A DNA stretch of 61,232 nucleotides from Desulfotruncus alcoholivorax DSM 16058 (lineage in GTDB: Bacteria; Bacillota; Desulfotomaculia; Desulfotomaculales; Desulfallaceae): assembly GCF_000430885.1 (NCBI RefSeq), contig NZ_AUMW01000023.1:1-61232 (forward strand). The letters run 5' to 3'. The first letter of the stretch is position 1, and each line of letters opens with the position of its first letter. A model generated the notes under the pieces. It saw only the letters and a list, made by a program, of their open reading frames with translations, was not told where the DNA came from and did no database searches. A program made the position numbers and the translations under genes. Of the stretch, positions 26,027-34,355 are shown piece by piece.

Positions 26027-26320
26027 ATGAGCCCAAAAAAAACTGATTCAAAAATATCCTCTCCAAGGGATTATGCTGCCGCTCTGCGCTACGACCCGGA
26101 TCGGGAGGACGCACCCCGTGTTACCGCTGCAGGCCGGGGAGAACTTGCCCAGGTTATCCGTAAATTGGCTGATGAGCATGGTATTCCGGTATACGTTGAT
26201 GCAAACCTGGCCGAAACTCTCTTCAAACTGGGAATTGATACGCAAATTCCACCCCAGTTATACGAAGTGGTAGCCCAAATACTTGTGTTTGTGGCTAAAA
26301 TTGACAAAAAATTACCCTAG
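26027..26320 (+). CDS. FlhB C-terminal-domain homolog (EscU/YscU/HrcU family)
   Basis: A 97-residue soluble protein equivalent to the cytoplasmic part of FlhB, with AALRYDPDREDAPRVTAAGRGELAQVIRKLADEHGIPVYVDANLAETLF and the closing IPPQLYEVVAQILVFVAKI. The autocleavage motif NPTH of true FlhB is replaced by SPRD, so no self-cleavage is expected. Membrane segments of FlhB are absent, as in Bacillus YlqH/FlhX. It follows the FliK-like gene by 15 bases and shares its transcript. In other species such proteins partly replace FlhB export-switch function or are of unknown role. Confidence 0.88.
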   Translation: MSPKKTDSKISSPRDYAAALRYDPDREDAPRVTAAGRGELAQVIRKLADEHGIPVYVDANLAETLFKLGIDTQIPPQLYEVVAQILVFVAKIDKKLP

Positions 26321-26337
26321 CTACGTTATTATTGAAT

Positions 26338-26377
26338 AAAGCGCGTTCAACCAGTTCCCTTAATGCACGCTTTTTTA
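26338..26377 (+). terminator. Terminator after the FlhB-like gene
   Basis: AAAGCG (26338-26343) and CGCTTT (26368-26373) pair across a 24-base loop, and the stem runs into a tract of six T. It is 18 bases past the stop codon. Confidence 0.55.
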
Positions 26378-26406
26378 TACTTTTATCCTCTGTTCCGGCC
26401 ATGAAT

Positions 26407-26470
26407 TGGGGACATTCATACGTTGGGGACATTATACGTTGGGGACATTCCCCGAAGGGGTGTGTCCCCT
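26407..26470. repeat. GGGGACATT hairpin repeat cluster
   Basis: GGGGACATT occurs three times and ends in a palindrome GGGGACATTCCCCGAAGGGG plus TGTGTCCCC. The same GGGGACA...TGTCCCC hairpin appears at 33004-33072 and 36794-36822. This is a REP-like intergenic repeat with no coding capacity. The wider gap from 26321 to 26776 otherwise holds only terminators, a promoter and an operator. Confidence 0.75.
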
Positions 26471-26537
26471 AACCGCTAATGGCAAGGTATATTTTAAAGT
26501 ATTAAAAAATTCTGGATAGCCTCCAAACGTCATTTTT

Positions 26538-26559
26538 CGACCCTAAACGGTCGTTTTTT
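26538..26559 (+). terminator. Compact intrinsic terminator
   Basis: CGACC, a six-base loop and GGTCG are followed directly by TTTTTT. It isolates the fad operon from transcription upstream. Confidence 0.7.
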
Positions 26560-26614
26560 AATTATGAATGGTTCTTCAGCGAATTGAGCGGTTTAATTCC
26601 AGCCGCCAATCCTA

Positions 26615-26643
26615 TTGATTTTTACCCAATAATGCAATATCTT
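26615..26643 (+). promoter_or_regulatory. fadN promoter
   Basis: TTGATT (26615-26620), 17 bases and TATCTT (26638-26643) form a moderate vegetative promoter whose start point would fall at or near the palindromic operator at 26653. Confidence 0.5.
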
Positions 26644-26652
26644 ATATTTAAC

Positions 26653-26670
26653 TGACTGAACGTTCAGTCA
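26653..26670. promoter_or_regulatory. FadR-type operator
   Basis: TGACTGAACGTTCAGTCA is a perfect 18-bp palindrome. It has the length, symmetry and TGAnTGA/TCAnTCA arms of the Bacillus FadR (TetR-family) site (TGAATGAnTAnTCATTCA). It overlaps the expected transcription start of fadN, and a FadR homolog is encoded at 32393, so repression lifted by long-chain acyl-CoA is likely. Confidence 0.75.
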
Positions 26671-26776
26671 TTTAATTAAACAGGATTTGGGGTATGATAC
26701 CCTTTTCCCGGTAAACCCGCTCATTCCCAGGCGGGGTATAGTAAGCAAATTTTGCAGTAAAAGGAGGAACCGGAAG

Positions 26777-29200
26777 ATGAAGCGCAGCATCAACAAGGCC
26801 GCTGTCCTCGGTGCCGGCGTAATGGGTGCGACCATTGCCGCACACCTGGCCAATGTGGGTATACCCACCTACCTGCTGGACATTGTACCAAACCAGCTGA
26901 CTCCTGATGAGGAAAAAAAGGGTTTGACCCTGGAGAGCCCACAAGTTAGAAACAGATTGGCCGCAAACAGTATTCAGGCACTGCTTAAAGCCAAACCGGC
27001 GGCGTTTTACGTGCCGGAAAACGCCGCACTGTTAACACCGGGTAACTTTGAAGACAACATGAACGTACTGGCCGAATGTGATTGGATTATTGAAGTTGTC
27101 GTAGAAAGACTGGACATTAAGCAAAGCTTGTTCAAAAAAGTTGAGGCATTCCGCAAGCCCGGAACTATTGTCGCCTCCAACACCTCGGGCATATCCATCA
27201 ACAAAATGTGCGAAGGCTTGTCGCAGGAATTCAAACAGCATTTCCTGGGTGCTCACTTCTTTAACCCGCCCCGTTACATGAAATTGCTGGAACTGATCCC
27301 CTGCAGCGAAACCCTGCCGGAAATTATGGAATTCATGCGCGACTTCGGCGAAAGAGTACTGGGCAAGGGTGTTGTTATTTGTAAAGATACCCCCAACTTT
27401 ATTGCCAACCGGATCGGCGTTTATGGCATGTGCGCCACCATCAAAGCAATGATGGAATATGGCCTGGGCGTTGACGAAGTTGATGCTCTGACCGGGCGCG
27501 TGATGGGCAGGCCAAAGAGCGCGTCTTTCCGCACACTGGACATGGTGGGTCTGGACGTTATGCTGCACGTGGCCAAAAACGTTTACGACGTGGCCACCGA
27601 CCCCAAGGAAAAAGCCGTGTTTGACCCCCCGGCGTTCCTGCAGAAAATGTTGGAAAACAAGTGGCTGGGCGATAAAACCAAGCAAGGTTTTTATAAAAAG
27701 GTAAAAACCGAAAAGGGCCGGGAAGTACTGGTCCTGGATTACAATACCATGGAATACAGGCCCAAAGAAAAGCCCAAGTTTGCTTCACTGGAAGCCGCCA
27801 AGCAAGCCGGCAAGCCGGCCAAGCAAATGAAGGCCCTGTTGTCCGGCAAGGACAAGGCTGCGGAATTCGCCTGGTCAATAACCAGGGATGCATTGGTTTA
27901 TGCCGCTAACCTGCTGGGTGAAATTGCCGACGATATCCAGTCCATTGACGACGCTATGAAATGGGGCTTTAACTGGGATTTCGGCCCGTTTGAGACATGG
28001 GATTTATTAGGTGTCAAGGAAGTGGCCGACCGCATTAAGGCTGAAGGCGGCGCTGTGCCCAAAGTGGTGGAAGACCTGCTGGCTGCCGGCCGCACCAGTT
28101 TCTATGAAAAGAAAGAAGGCGCTCGCTACTGCTTTGATCAAAACACCGGGGAAGCCAAACAGGAGCGTATCCCTGAAGGCGTTATTTTCCTGGCACCGCT
28201 TAAAGAACAGAACAAGGTCATCAAATCCAACAGCGGCGCCAGCCTGATTGATATCGGCGACGGCGTGGTCTGCCTGGAATTCCACAGCAAGGCCAATTCC
28301 ATCGGTGACGATATCGTCAACATGATGAATTTTGCCGTTAAGGAAGTTGAACAAAATTACGAAGGTATGGTTATCGGCAACTACGGGCAGCATTTCTCAG
28401 TGGGTGCCAACCTGTTCCTGATCTTGATGGAAGCGGAAGATGACGAGTTCGATGAACTGGACATTATGGTCGACGAGTTCCAAAAAGCCAATATGCGCCT
28501 GAAATACTGCAAAAAACCGGTTGTGGCGGCACCGCACGGCATGACTGTCGGCGGCGGTTGTGAAGTTTGCCTGCATTCTCATGTGGTTAACGCCGCCGGC
28601 GAAACTTATATGGGTCTGGTCGAAGTGGGCGTAGGACTCGTTCCCGGTGGTGGCGGCTGTAAAGAGCTGGCCTTCAGGGCAGCGGAATTAATGCCGCCCA
28701 AGAGTCAGATAGCCGTTGGCGGAGTTAACTCCGTCCAGCCCATGATCAACCGCGCCTTTGAAAACATCGCCATGGCCAAGGTGGCTACCAGCGGCCCCGA
28801 AGCGATTAAGTTTGGCTATATGCGTGAAACCGACCACGTCAGCCCCAACCGCGACAGAATTATCGGCGATGCCAAGCGCCTGGTGCTGCAAATGGCCGCC
28901 AACGGGTTTAAGCCGCTGCAGCCCAAGAAAATGAAAGCCGTGGGAAATGCCGGCTACGCCGCAATCGAACTGGGCATTCAAACCCTGCTGTGGGGCAAGC
29001 AAATCAGTGAACACGACGCCAAAATCGCCAAGAAAGTGGCCCATATCGTGACCGGCGGTGGTGTAACTCCCGGTGTTGAAGTAACCGAGCAGGATCTGTT
29101 AGACCTTGAACGTGAAGCTTTCCTGAGCCTGCTGGGAGAACCCAAGACCCTTGACCGGATGAGATATATGCTAAAGTATAACAAACCGCTGAGGAATTAA
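26777..29200 (+). CDS. fadN: 3-hydroxyacyl-CoA dehydrogenase / enoyl-CoA hydratase
   Basis: Bifunctional beta-oxidation enzyme of 807 residues, with the dehydrogenase first and the hydratase last, the order of Bacillus FadN and opposite to E. coli FadB. The NAD site is [17 protein letters not shown] near residue 11. The dehydrogenase C-terminal domain includes [15 protein letters not shown]. The hydratase half has [14 protein letters not shown] and [17 protein letters not shown], the oxyanion-hole region. ATG at 26777 follows AAAGGAGG by ten bases; upstream in-frame sequence is non-coding. It heads the fadN-fadA-fadE operon. Confidence 0.94.
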   Translation: MKRSINKAAVLGAGVMGATIAAHLANVGIPTYLLDIVPNQLTPDEEKKGLTLESPQVRNRLAANSIQALLKAKPAAFYVPENAALLTPGNFEDNMNVLAECDWIIEVVVERLDIKQSLFKKVEAFRKPGTIVASNTSGISINKMCEGLSQEFKQHFLGAHFFNPPRYMKLLELIPCSETLPEIMEFMRDFGERVLGKGVVICKDTPNFIANRIGVYGMCATIKAMMEYGLGVDEVDALTGRVMGRPKSASFRTLDMVGLDVMLHVAKNVYDVATDPKEKAVFDPPAFLQKMLENKWLGDKTKQGFYKKVKTEKGREVLVLDYNTMEYRPKEKPKFASLEAAKQAGKPAKQMKALLSGKDKAAEFAWSITRDALVYAANLLGEIADDIQSIDDAMKWGFNWDFGPFETWDLLGVKEVADRIKAEGGAVPKVVEDLLAAGRTSFYEKKEGARYCFDQNTGEAKQERIPEGVIFLAPLKEQNKVIKSNSGASLIDIGDGVVCLEFHSKANSIGDDIVNMMNFAVKEVEQNYEGMVIGNYGQHFSVGANLFLILMEAEDDEFDELDIMVDEFQKANMRLKYCKKPVVAAPHGMTVGGGCEVCLHSHVVNAAGETYMGLVEVGVGLVPGGGGCKELAFRAAELMPPKSQIAVGGVNSVQPMINRAFENIAMAKVATSGPEAIKFGYMRETDHVSPNRDRIIGDAKRLVLQMAANGFKPLQPKKMKAVGNAGYAAIELGIQTLLWGKQISEHDAKIAKKVAHIVTGGGVTPGVEVTEQDLLDLEREAFLSLLGEPKTLDRMRYMLKYNKPLRN

Positions 29201-29214
29201 GGGGGGGTAATAAA

Positions 29215-30393
29215 ATGCGAGAAGCTGTAATCGTAAGCGCAGTACGAACCGCGGTTGGTAAGGCGCCCCGGGGCAAGTTGAAAAACACCCGCCCGGAATA
29301 CATGGGCGCCGAGGTGCTGAAGGAACTGGTTAAAAGGACGCCCGGCCTCGATCCCGTTGAAATAGAAGACGTTTTAATCGGCTGTGCTTTTCCTGAAGCA
29401 GAGCAAGGCATGAATTTCGGCCGCATGCTGGTTTTAAGAGCCGGGCTGCCGGTAGAAGTTTCCGGCGCCACGGTAAACCGTTTTTGTTCATCCGGCCTGG
29501 AAACCATCGCTATGGGGGCCACCCGGGTTATGGCCGGCTTTGCTGACGTGTATGTTTGCGGCGGCGTTGAGAGCATGAGCACGGTTCCAATGGGCGGCAA
29601 CAAGACCATGCCCGACCCTGAATTGATGCAAATCTGCCCGGAAGCATACATGGGTATGGGCCTGACCGCGGAAAACGTAGCCGAGCGTTACGGCATCACC
29701 AGGGAAATGCAGGATGAGTTTTCCGTCGCCAGCCACGCCAAAGCTGCCAGGGCAATTGAAGAGGGTCGTTTTAAAGAGCAAATCGTTCCTTTAACAGTTG
29801 TAAATAAGACCCTCAAGAAGGGAAAACTTGTAGAAAGTTCCTTTATTTTTGATACAGATGAAGGCGTCAGGCCGGGAACCAATATGGAAACACTGGCCAA
29901 ATTGCGCCCTGTGTTTAAGGCAGGCGGTACCGTAACTGCCGGTAACAGCTCACAGACCAGTGACGGCGCAGCCGCCGTTATGATTATGAGCCGTGAAAAG
30001 GCCGAATCCCTCGGGCTTAAACCAATGGCCGTGTTCCGCTCCTATGCTGTGGGCGGCTGCGGTCCCGAGGTTATGGGTATCGGACCCACCGTGGCCATTC
30101 CCAAAGCTTTGAAACTGGCCGGCATTACCAAGGATCAAGTGGACGTTTTTGAATTAAACGAAGCGTTTGCCGCTCAGGCTTTGGCCTGTATCAAAGTACT
30201 GGAGCTGGATCCCGCCAAGATCAACTTTAACGGCGGAGCCGTGGCTCTGGGCCACCCGCTGGGTTGCACCGGCGCCAAGCTGACCACCCAGCTGCTTTAT
30301 GAAATGAAACGTCAAAACGCGCGCTACGGCGTTGTCAGCATGTGCATCGGCGGCGGCATGGGTGCAGCCGGCGTTTTTGAAATGGTTGACTAA
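29215..30393 (+). CDS. fadA: Acetyl-CoA acyltransferase (3-ketoacyl-CoA thiolase)
   Basis: Cleaves 3-ketoacyl-CoA with CoA to acetyl-CoA and a shortened acyl-CoA. The active-site cysteine is in [13 protein letters not shown] (Cys91); [11 protein letters not shown] holds the catalytic histidine, and [14 protein letters not shown] the second cysteine near the C-terminus. The 392-residue length is normal. It starts 14 bases after fadN behind AAGGGGGGG. It is the second gene of the operon. Biosynthetic versus degradative thiolase is decided by the neighbours. Confidence 0.95.
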   Translation: MREAVIVSAVRTAVGKAPRGKLKNTRPEYMGAEVLKELVKRTPGLDPVEIEDVLIGCAFPEAEQGMNFGRMLVLRAGLPVEVSGATVNRFCSSGLETIAMGATRVMAGFADVYVCGGVESMSTVPMGGNKTMPDPELMQICPEAYMGMGLTAENVAERYGITREMQDEFSVASHAKAARAIEEGRFKEQIVPLTVVNKTLKKGKLVESSFIFDTDEGVRPGTNMETLAKLRPVFKAGGTVTAGNSSQTSDGAAAVMIMSREKAESLGLKPMAVFRSYAVGGCGPEVMGIGPTVAIPKALKLAGITKDQVDVFELNEAFAAQALACIKVLELDPAKINFNGGAVALGHPLGCTGAKLTTQLLYEMKRQNARYGVVSMCIGGGMGAAGVFEMVD

Positions 30394-30395
30394 TA

Positions 30396-30494
30396 GTAAC
30401 TACTCAGGAGTCAGAAGTCAGTATAAGAGAACGGTTTATCGTCTCGCAGTATTCAGAATTCTGACTACTTAATTCTGAATACGTGAACAGTAAC
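30396..30494. repeat. Dispersed terminal-inverted-repeat element, copy C (reverse orientation)
   Basis: Its reverse complement begins GTTACTGTTCACGTATTCAG and ends GACTCCTGAGTAGTTAC, as in copy A. It contains the same GAGACGATAAACCGTTCT core as copy B. It splits fadA from fadE without a clear terminator, so it is probably transcribed as part of the operon. Confidence 0.8.
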
Positions 30495-30529
30495 GACTGG
30501 TATTAAAATAATGAAAGGGGAATACCATT

Positions 30530-32284
30530 ATGCAAAAGGGCGCCATGTTTATTTTAGAAAACATTGACCCTGATAAGATTTTTACGCCGGAGGATTTTTC
30601 CGACGAGCATAAGATGATTGCAGATACCGTAGCCGATTTCGTGGAAAACGAAATTTTACCCAATGTGGAAGAGCTTGATCATCAAAAAGAAGGTTTAATG
30701 CGATCCATTTTGGAAAAGGCCGGTGAGCTGGGTCTTCTGTCCGCCGACATTCCTGAGGAATATGACGGCGGTGAAATGGGTAAAATCGCCGCTGCGATTA
30801 TTACAGAAAACGTTTCTTTAGGCGGTTCTTTTGCGGTCAGCCACGGTGCTCATACCGGCATCGGCTCACTGCCCATCGTGCTTTTCGGTAACGAGGAGCA
30901 AAAGAAAAAATACTTGCCGGGCCTGGCGACAGGTGAATTAGTCGCCGCCTACGCGCTGACCGAGCCTATGGCCGGATCCGACGCTCTCGGTGCAAGGACC
31001 AAGGCTGTTCTTTCCGAAGACGGCAAATACTATATCCTGAACGGGGAAAAAATCTTCATCACCAACGCCGGTTTCGCAGATGTTTTTGTAACCTACGCCA
31101 AAATCGATGGCGACAAGTTCACTGCTTTTATTATTGATAGAGATACGCCAGGTTTTTCGATCGGTGCTGAAGAAAAGAAACTGGGCATCAAAGGTTCCTC
31201 CACCTGCTCTTTAATTTTTGAAGACGCTAAAGTCCCTGTGGAAAATGTTTTGGGTGAAATTGGCAAAGGTCACGTTATTGCCTTTAATATTCTTAACATC
31301 GGCCGCTATAAGCTGGGAGCCGGCGGCGTCGGTTCTTCCAAGGGAGCCCTTGGCGTAGCCGCCAAGTACGCAATGGAGCGCCAGCAGTTCGGCATGCCTA
31401 TTGCCAAATTTGGTATGATTAAAAACAAGTTGGCCCAAATGGCTGCTAAAACTTATGCTTCCGAAAGTTTGGTCTACCGTTTGGTGGGCGAAATTGAAGA
31501 AGCGCTGGAAGGTAAATCTGAAGGCAAGGATATCGGGGCCGCCATTGAAGACTACGCCATCGAGTGCTCTATCGCCAAGGTGCATGCCTCTGAAACTTTA
31601 GATTACGTTACTGACGAGTGCGTGCAAATTCACGGCGGTTACGGCTACACCCAGGAGTTTCCGGCTGAGCGGTTTTACCGCGACAGCAGGATCAACAGAA
31701 TTTTCGAAGGCACCAACGAAGTAAACCGTTTGATCATACCCGCCACCTTGCTGCGCCGCGGCATGAAAGGCCAGCTGCCCTTGCTCCAGGCCGCCCAGGC
31801 GTTGGCAGGCGAAGTGATGTCACTGCGGGCCAAAACTCCCACCGGTGATGAGGCCCCGTTTGAAATCGAAATGGATATGATCGACCGGGCTAAAAAACTG
31901 TTCTTGATGGTTGGTGGCACCGCTGCTCAAAAATACATGCAGAAAATCGCCAAGGAACAGGAAATCATTGAAATCATGGCTAACATGGCCATTGAAATTT
32001 ACGCCATGGAAAGTGCCGTTTTACGGGCCCAAAAAGCGCTTAAAAACGATCCTGAAAATGCCGAAACCAAGGTTGAATTGGCCCTGGCTTACGTTTATGA
32101 TGCGTTCCCGAAACTTGATGCCTGGGCCAAACAAGCGATGGCCTACATGTTTGAGGGCGGGGACATGCTCCGCACCAACCTCAGCATCGCCAAGCGCCTG
32201 GCTAAATACACGCCAATCAATCTTATCGGTATTCGCCAGAAGATAGCCGCCAAAGTTTTGGAAGCCGGTAAATACGTCGTATAA
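30530..32284 (+). CDS. fadE: Acyl-CoA dehydrogenase
   Basis: Flavoprotein that makes the trans-2-enoyl-CoA, the first step of beta-oxidation. At 584 residues it has the long form with a C-terminal extension, like Bacillus FadE. YALTEPMAGSDALG is the flavin-binding region, and VQIHGGYGYTQEFPAERFYRDSRINRIFEGTNEVNRL the C-terminal family block; the catalytic base is expected in this family near EGTNE. ATG at 30530 has AAAGGGG nine bases upstream. The extra 180-residue C-terminal region is helical. Electron acceptor genes are not in the window. Confidence 0.93.
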   Translation: MQKGAMFILENIDPDKIFTPEDFSDEHKMIADTVADFVENEILPNVEELDHQKEGLMRSILEKAGELGLLSADIPEEYDGGEMGKIAAAIITENVSLGGSFAVSHGAHTGIGSLPIVLFGNEEQKKKYLPGLATGELVAAYALTEPMAGSDALGARTKAVLSEDGKYYILNGEKIFITNAGFADVFVTYAKIDGDKFTAFIIDRDTPGFSIGAEEKKLGIKGSSTCSLIFEDAKVPVENVLGEIGKGHVIAFNILNIGRYKLGAGGVGSSKGALGVAAKYAMERQQFGMPIAKFGMIKNKLAQMAAKTYASESLVYRLVGEIEEALEGKSEGKDIGAAIEDYAIECSIAKVHASETLDYVTDECVQIHGGYGYTQEFPAERFYRDSRINRIFEGTNEVNRLIIPATLLRRGMKGQLPLLQAAQALAGEVMSLRAKTPTGDEAPFEIEMDMIDRAKKLFLMVGGTAAQKYMQKIAKEQEIIEIMANMAIEIYAMESAVLRAQKALKNDPENAETKVELALAYVYDAFPKLDAWAKQAMAYMFEGGDMLRTNLSIAKRLAKYTPINLIGIRQKIAAKVLEAGKYVV

Positions 32285-32303
32285 ATAACCAAGTACCCCT
32301 CCA

Positions 32304-32367
32304 AGCGCCGTTCACTAAAGGGATTTGAGGGACTCAATAAGTCTTCAAATCCCGGCGGCCTTTTTTT
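32304..32367 (+). terminator. Terminator after fadE
   Basis: GGGATTTGA (32320-32328) pairs with TCAAATCCC, extended by GGACT/AGTCT with a bulge and flanked by GCGCCG/CGGCG. Seven T follow. It separates fadE from fadR, which may have read-through or an own promoter. Confidence 0.7.
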
Positions 32368-32392
32368 AAAAAACCACGGGAGGAGGTGGCAC

Positions 32393-32998
32393 ATGGCAAA
32401 AAGAACCGGGGAAAAATATAATGCCATAATTGAAGCTGCCGTCAAGGTTATAGCGGAGAACGGCTACCATAGCTCCCAGGTTTCAAAAATTGCTAAAGAA
32501 GCAGGAGTGGCTGACGGCACAATCTATTTGTATTTTAAGAATAAGGAAGATGTGCTGATTTCACTCTTTCGAGCTAAAATGGGCGAATTTACTGCCAGTG
32601 CCCGCCAGGAACTAAAGAAGCTGCACAGCCCTTTTGAAAAACTTGCCAAGTTGATTGCGCTTCATTTTAGCAGACTTGAGTCGGACCGGAATTTAGCCTT
32701 GGTTTTACAAATTCAACTTAGGCAGTCGGATGCTTCCATACGTTCAGGCATCGCCGGACCTCTCAAAGAATATTTCAAAATTATAGAAGACGTTGTCGAA
32801 CAAGGAGTAAGTTGTGACTACTTTAGAGATGACGTAAATCCCAAGTTGGCCCGTCAGATGATTTTCGGAACCATGGACGAAGTGGCCACATCCTGGGTTA
32901 TGTCTCACAGGGAATACAGCCTTACCAATCTGATCAAGCCTGTGTATTACATGCTGGCCAGGGCGCTGGCAAAAGATGGTAATATTCACCCGTATTAA
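32393..32998 (+). CDS. fadR: TetR-family fatty-acid degradation repressor
   Basis: The 201 residues strongly resemble Bacillus FadR (YsiA): N-terminal helix-turn-helix IIEAAVKVIAENGYHSSQVSKIAKEAGVADGTIYLYFKNKEDVL, then the TetR_C_33 domain with the closing LARQMIFGTMDEVATSWVM. In Bacillus it represses fad genes and is released by long-chain acyl-CoA. ATG at 32393 follows GGGAGGAGG. It lies downstream of fadE, and the palindrome at 26653 is its likely target. Confidence 0.92.
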   Translation: MAKRTGEKYNAIIEAAVKVIAENGYHSSQVSKIAKEAGVADGTIYLYFKNKEDVLISLFRAKMGEFTASARQELKKLHSPFEKLAKLIALHFSRLESDRNLALVLQIQLRQSDASIRSGIAGPLKEYFKIIEDVVEQGVSCDYFRDDVNPKLARQMIFGTMDEVATSWVMSHREYSLTNLIKPVYYMLARALAKDGNIHPY

Positions 32999-33003
32999 GG
33001 AAA

Positions 33004-33072
33004 GGGGACACACCTCTTCGAGGAATGTCCCCAATTTATGAAAGGGTACACACCTCTTCGAGGAATGTCCCC
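33004..33072. repeat. Two tandem GGGGACA hairpin repeats
   Basis: GGGGACACACCTCTTCGAGG plus AATGTCCCC (33004-33032) is repeated almost exactly at 33044-33072, eleven bases later. Each unit folds as a hairpin. The same palindrome lies at 36794-36822 in reverse orientation. Confidence 0.8.
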
Positions 33073-33092
33073 CAGTATCTAAATGTAAGCAC

Positions 33093-33122
33093 AAAAGCCG
33101 GGTAATCTCCCGGCTTTTTTTT
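33093..33122 (+). terminator. Terminator after fadR
   Basis: AAAAGCCGGG, loop TAATCT and CCCGGCTTTTTTTT form a textbook intrinsic terminator. Confidence 0.85.
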
Positions 33123-33219
33123 GTAGACTTTTACAGTACTTGCCATATAATGCATTAAATAAGTTAAGATCTTAAAAAAATAATTACGCACGCGTTTATT
33201 ATTGCCATGGTAACCTGCA

Positions 33220-33233
33220 GCAATTACAATTGC
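33220..33233. promoter_or_regulatory. Palindrome before the winged-helix/cyclotransferase gene
   Basis: GCAATT, AC, GCAATT's complement AATTGC form a small palindrome directly before the ribosome site of the next gene. A TATAAT is at 33146-33151 with a poor -35. Because that gene encodes its own winged-helix domain, autoregulation is one reading; nothing proves it. Confidence 0.3.
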
Positions 33234-33254
33234 TTATAGGAGGGAGTGATTTGT

Positions 33255-33986
33255 TTGGCAAATGAAAATCTAAATCTCCATACTTTGGTTCTTGGCTTAA
33301 TCAGGGACGTGGACAACGCTCTGCCTTTTGAAATTATCGCACGCCGCTTAAACATCGATGAAAATACCGCAGATGAAATAATTAAAGATTTGTTATACCA
33401 AAACCTAATTCAAACCTTCCCGGACGATCTGAAAAAACCGGCCCACTGCAGGCGATACTTTATTTGCAAAGAATCTCTTAATCAGGTTAGATCCATAGTC
33501 CATGCGCAAATGACCGGGCTATCAAATTCCGGTAATTTATATTTTGCCTATGGTTCCAACCTGCACCCCGAACAAATCTATAATGACCGGTTTTCAGGCA
33601 GTCATTTTTTGATGCGGGGTGAACTCCAAGATTACCGTTTGAACTTTCCAATAGAATCAAAACAATGGTCAGGCGGCGTGGCAGGCATTACCTATTCCGA
33701 AAGTGATTCTGTCTGGGGTGCGGCTTTTTATGTTACCGGTGAGCATTGGGTGGAGCTTGACCGCCTTGAAAGTGCATCAACAAGCTTTAAGAGAATTCGT
33801 GTGCCGGTTCGAACCCATTTCGGAATTTTTTGCATGGAAAGTTATAACGCACTACCTACAGGTAATTTTCTCCCTTCCGCTAATTACCTAAACCATGTCA
33901 TTACGGGCGCCGAATTCTTTGGGCTACCGCATAATTACATCAAGCGCATCAAAAACACACCCTATCTGGGCGAGCGCAAAAGATAA
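33255..33986 (+). CDS. Winged-helix / gamma-glutamylcyclotransferase-like fusion protein
   Basis: The first 80 residues look like a winged helix-turn-helix (LHTLVLGLIRDVDNALPFEIIARRLNIDENTADEIIKDLLYQNLI). Residues from about 93 onward form a GGCT/AIG2 fold, with YFAYGSNLHPEQ at the substrate pocket, GVAGITYSESDSVWGAAFYV carrying the likely catalytic glutamate, LDRLESAS, and a closing YLNHVITGAEFFGLPHNYI typical of the family. GGCT enzymes release 5-oxoproline from gamma-glutamyl peptides. TTG at 33255 is chosen because GGAGGG is ten bases before; GTG at 33246 is too close. The combination is unusual; activity and DNA binding are inferred. Confidence 0.7.
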   Translation: MANENLNLHTLVLGLIRDVDNALPFEIIARRLNIDENTADEIIKDLLYQNLIQTFPDDLKKPAHCRRYFICKESLNQVRSIVHAQMTGLSNSGNLYFAYGSNLHPEQIYNDRFSGSHFLMRGELQDYRLNFPIESKQWSGGVAGITYSESDSVWGAAFYVTGEHWVELDRLESASTSFKRIRVPVRTHFGIFCMESYNALPTGNFLPSANYLNHVITGAEFFGLPHNYIKRIKNTPYLGERKR

Positions 33987-34121
33987 CTAATAACAGCCTT
34001 GTAAGAAAGACTTATTGAAGGCATCTTCAAAAGAACCTCCAAGGACTACAACTTCTCCACATGCGGACAGCGCCAACCAGGATCCCTCGCATTGTACAAA
34101 AACCGGTAACTCTAAAGTCAT
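33987..34121 (-). CDS. Small protein, 44 aa, behind a structured leader
   Basis: A 44-codon ORF with a perfect AAGGAGG (34130-34136) eight bases before its ATG. The protein reads MTLELPVFVQCEGSWLALSA, then CGEVVVLGGSFEDAFNKSFL, then QGCY. The W-x-A-L-S..G.V...G.SFE.A....L.G pattern is reminiscent of DUF5678-type small proteins, but the resemblance is weak. Three cysteines are present and no signal peptide. It is transcribed from a promoter at 34356-34383 after a 148-base folded leader and a terminator-like hairpin. Its stop codon abuts the stop of the convergent cyclotransferase gene. Function unknown. Confidence 0.6.
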   Translation of the reverse strand: MTLELPVFVQCEGSWLALSACGEVVVLGGSFEDAFNKSFLQGCY

Positions 34122-34144
34122 AATAAAAACCTCCTTAAAATAAT

Positions 34145-34168
34145 AAAGCCACCCATCAGGGTGGCTTT
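34145..34168 (-). terminator. Intrinsic terminator or attenuator before the 44-aa ORF
   Basis: AAAGCCACCC, loop and GGGTGGCTTT form a perfect 10-bp stem. On the minus strand it is followed by ATTATTTT and then the ribosome site of the small ORF. It either ends a roughly 200-base RNA or acts as an attenuator for the ORF. On the plus strand TTTT also follows. Confidence 0.65.
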
Positions 34169-34196
34169 TAAATGTACCAGTCTAGTTATTCAGGCC

Positions 34197-34344
34197 AACT
34201 CCAGCTTGGGAAGGTAAAAACTATTCTGTTTAAACAACACAAAATACCCACACATGCCCATGGCGGTGCACATGAGGGTCATACCTGTACCTGTTGTGTT
34301 GTATCTGGCTGCGTTAAACAAGGTAGTTTCCTCCCTGCGGAGTT
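34197..34344 (-). ncRNA. Structured leader RNA with six nested helices
   Basis: Six inverted-repeat pairs are strictly nested: AACTCC/GGAGTT, GGGAGG/CCTTCCC, AAACTA/TAGTTT, TGTTTAA/TTAAACA, ACAACACAA/TTGTGTTGT and ACCCTCATGTGC/GCATGTGTGGGT (minus strand). They are separated by asymmetric bulges, the largest CGCAGCCAGAT. In the top helix two non-Watson-Crick positions are G-U wobbles only in the minus-strand transcript and mismatches in the plus-strand one, which assigns the RNA to the minus strand. It begins about five bases after the predicted start point. No known riboswitch class was recognised. An alternative is a MITE-like DNA palindrome. Confidence 0.55.
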
Positions 34345-34355
34345 ATCTTGTATAC

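Noticed and set aside
33987-34121. The 44-aa ORF as a SCIFF-type cysteine peptide
   Set aside because: It has only three cysteines, not six, and no maturase radical SAM gene is nearby.
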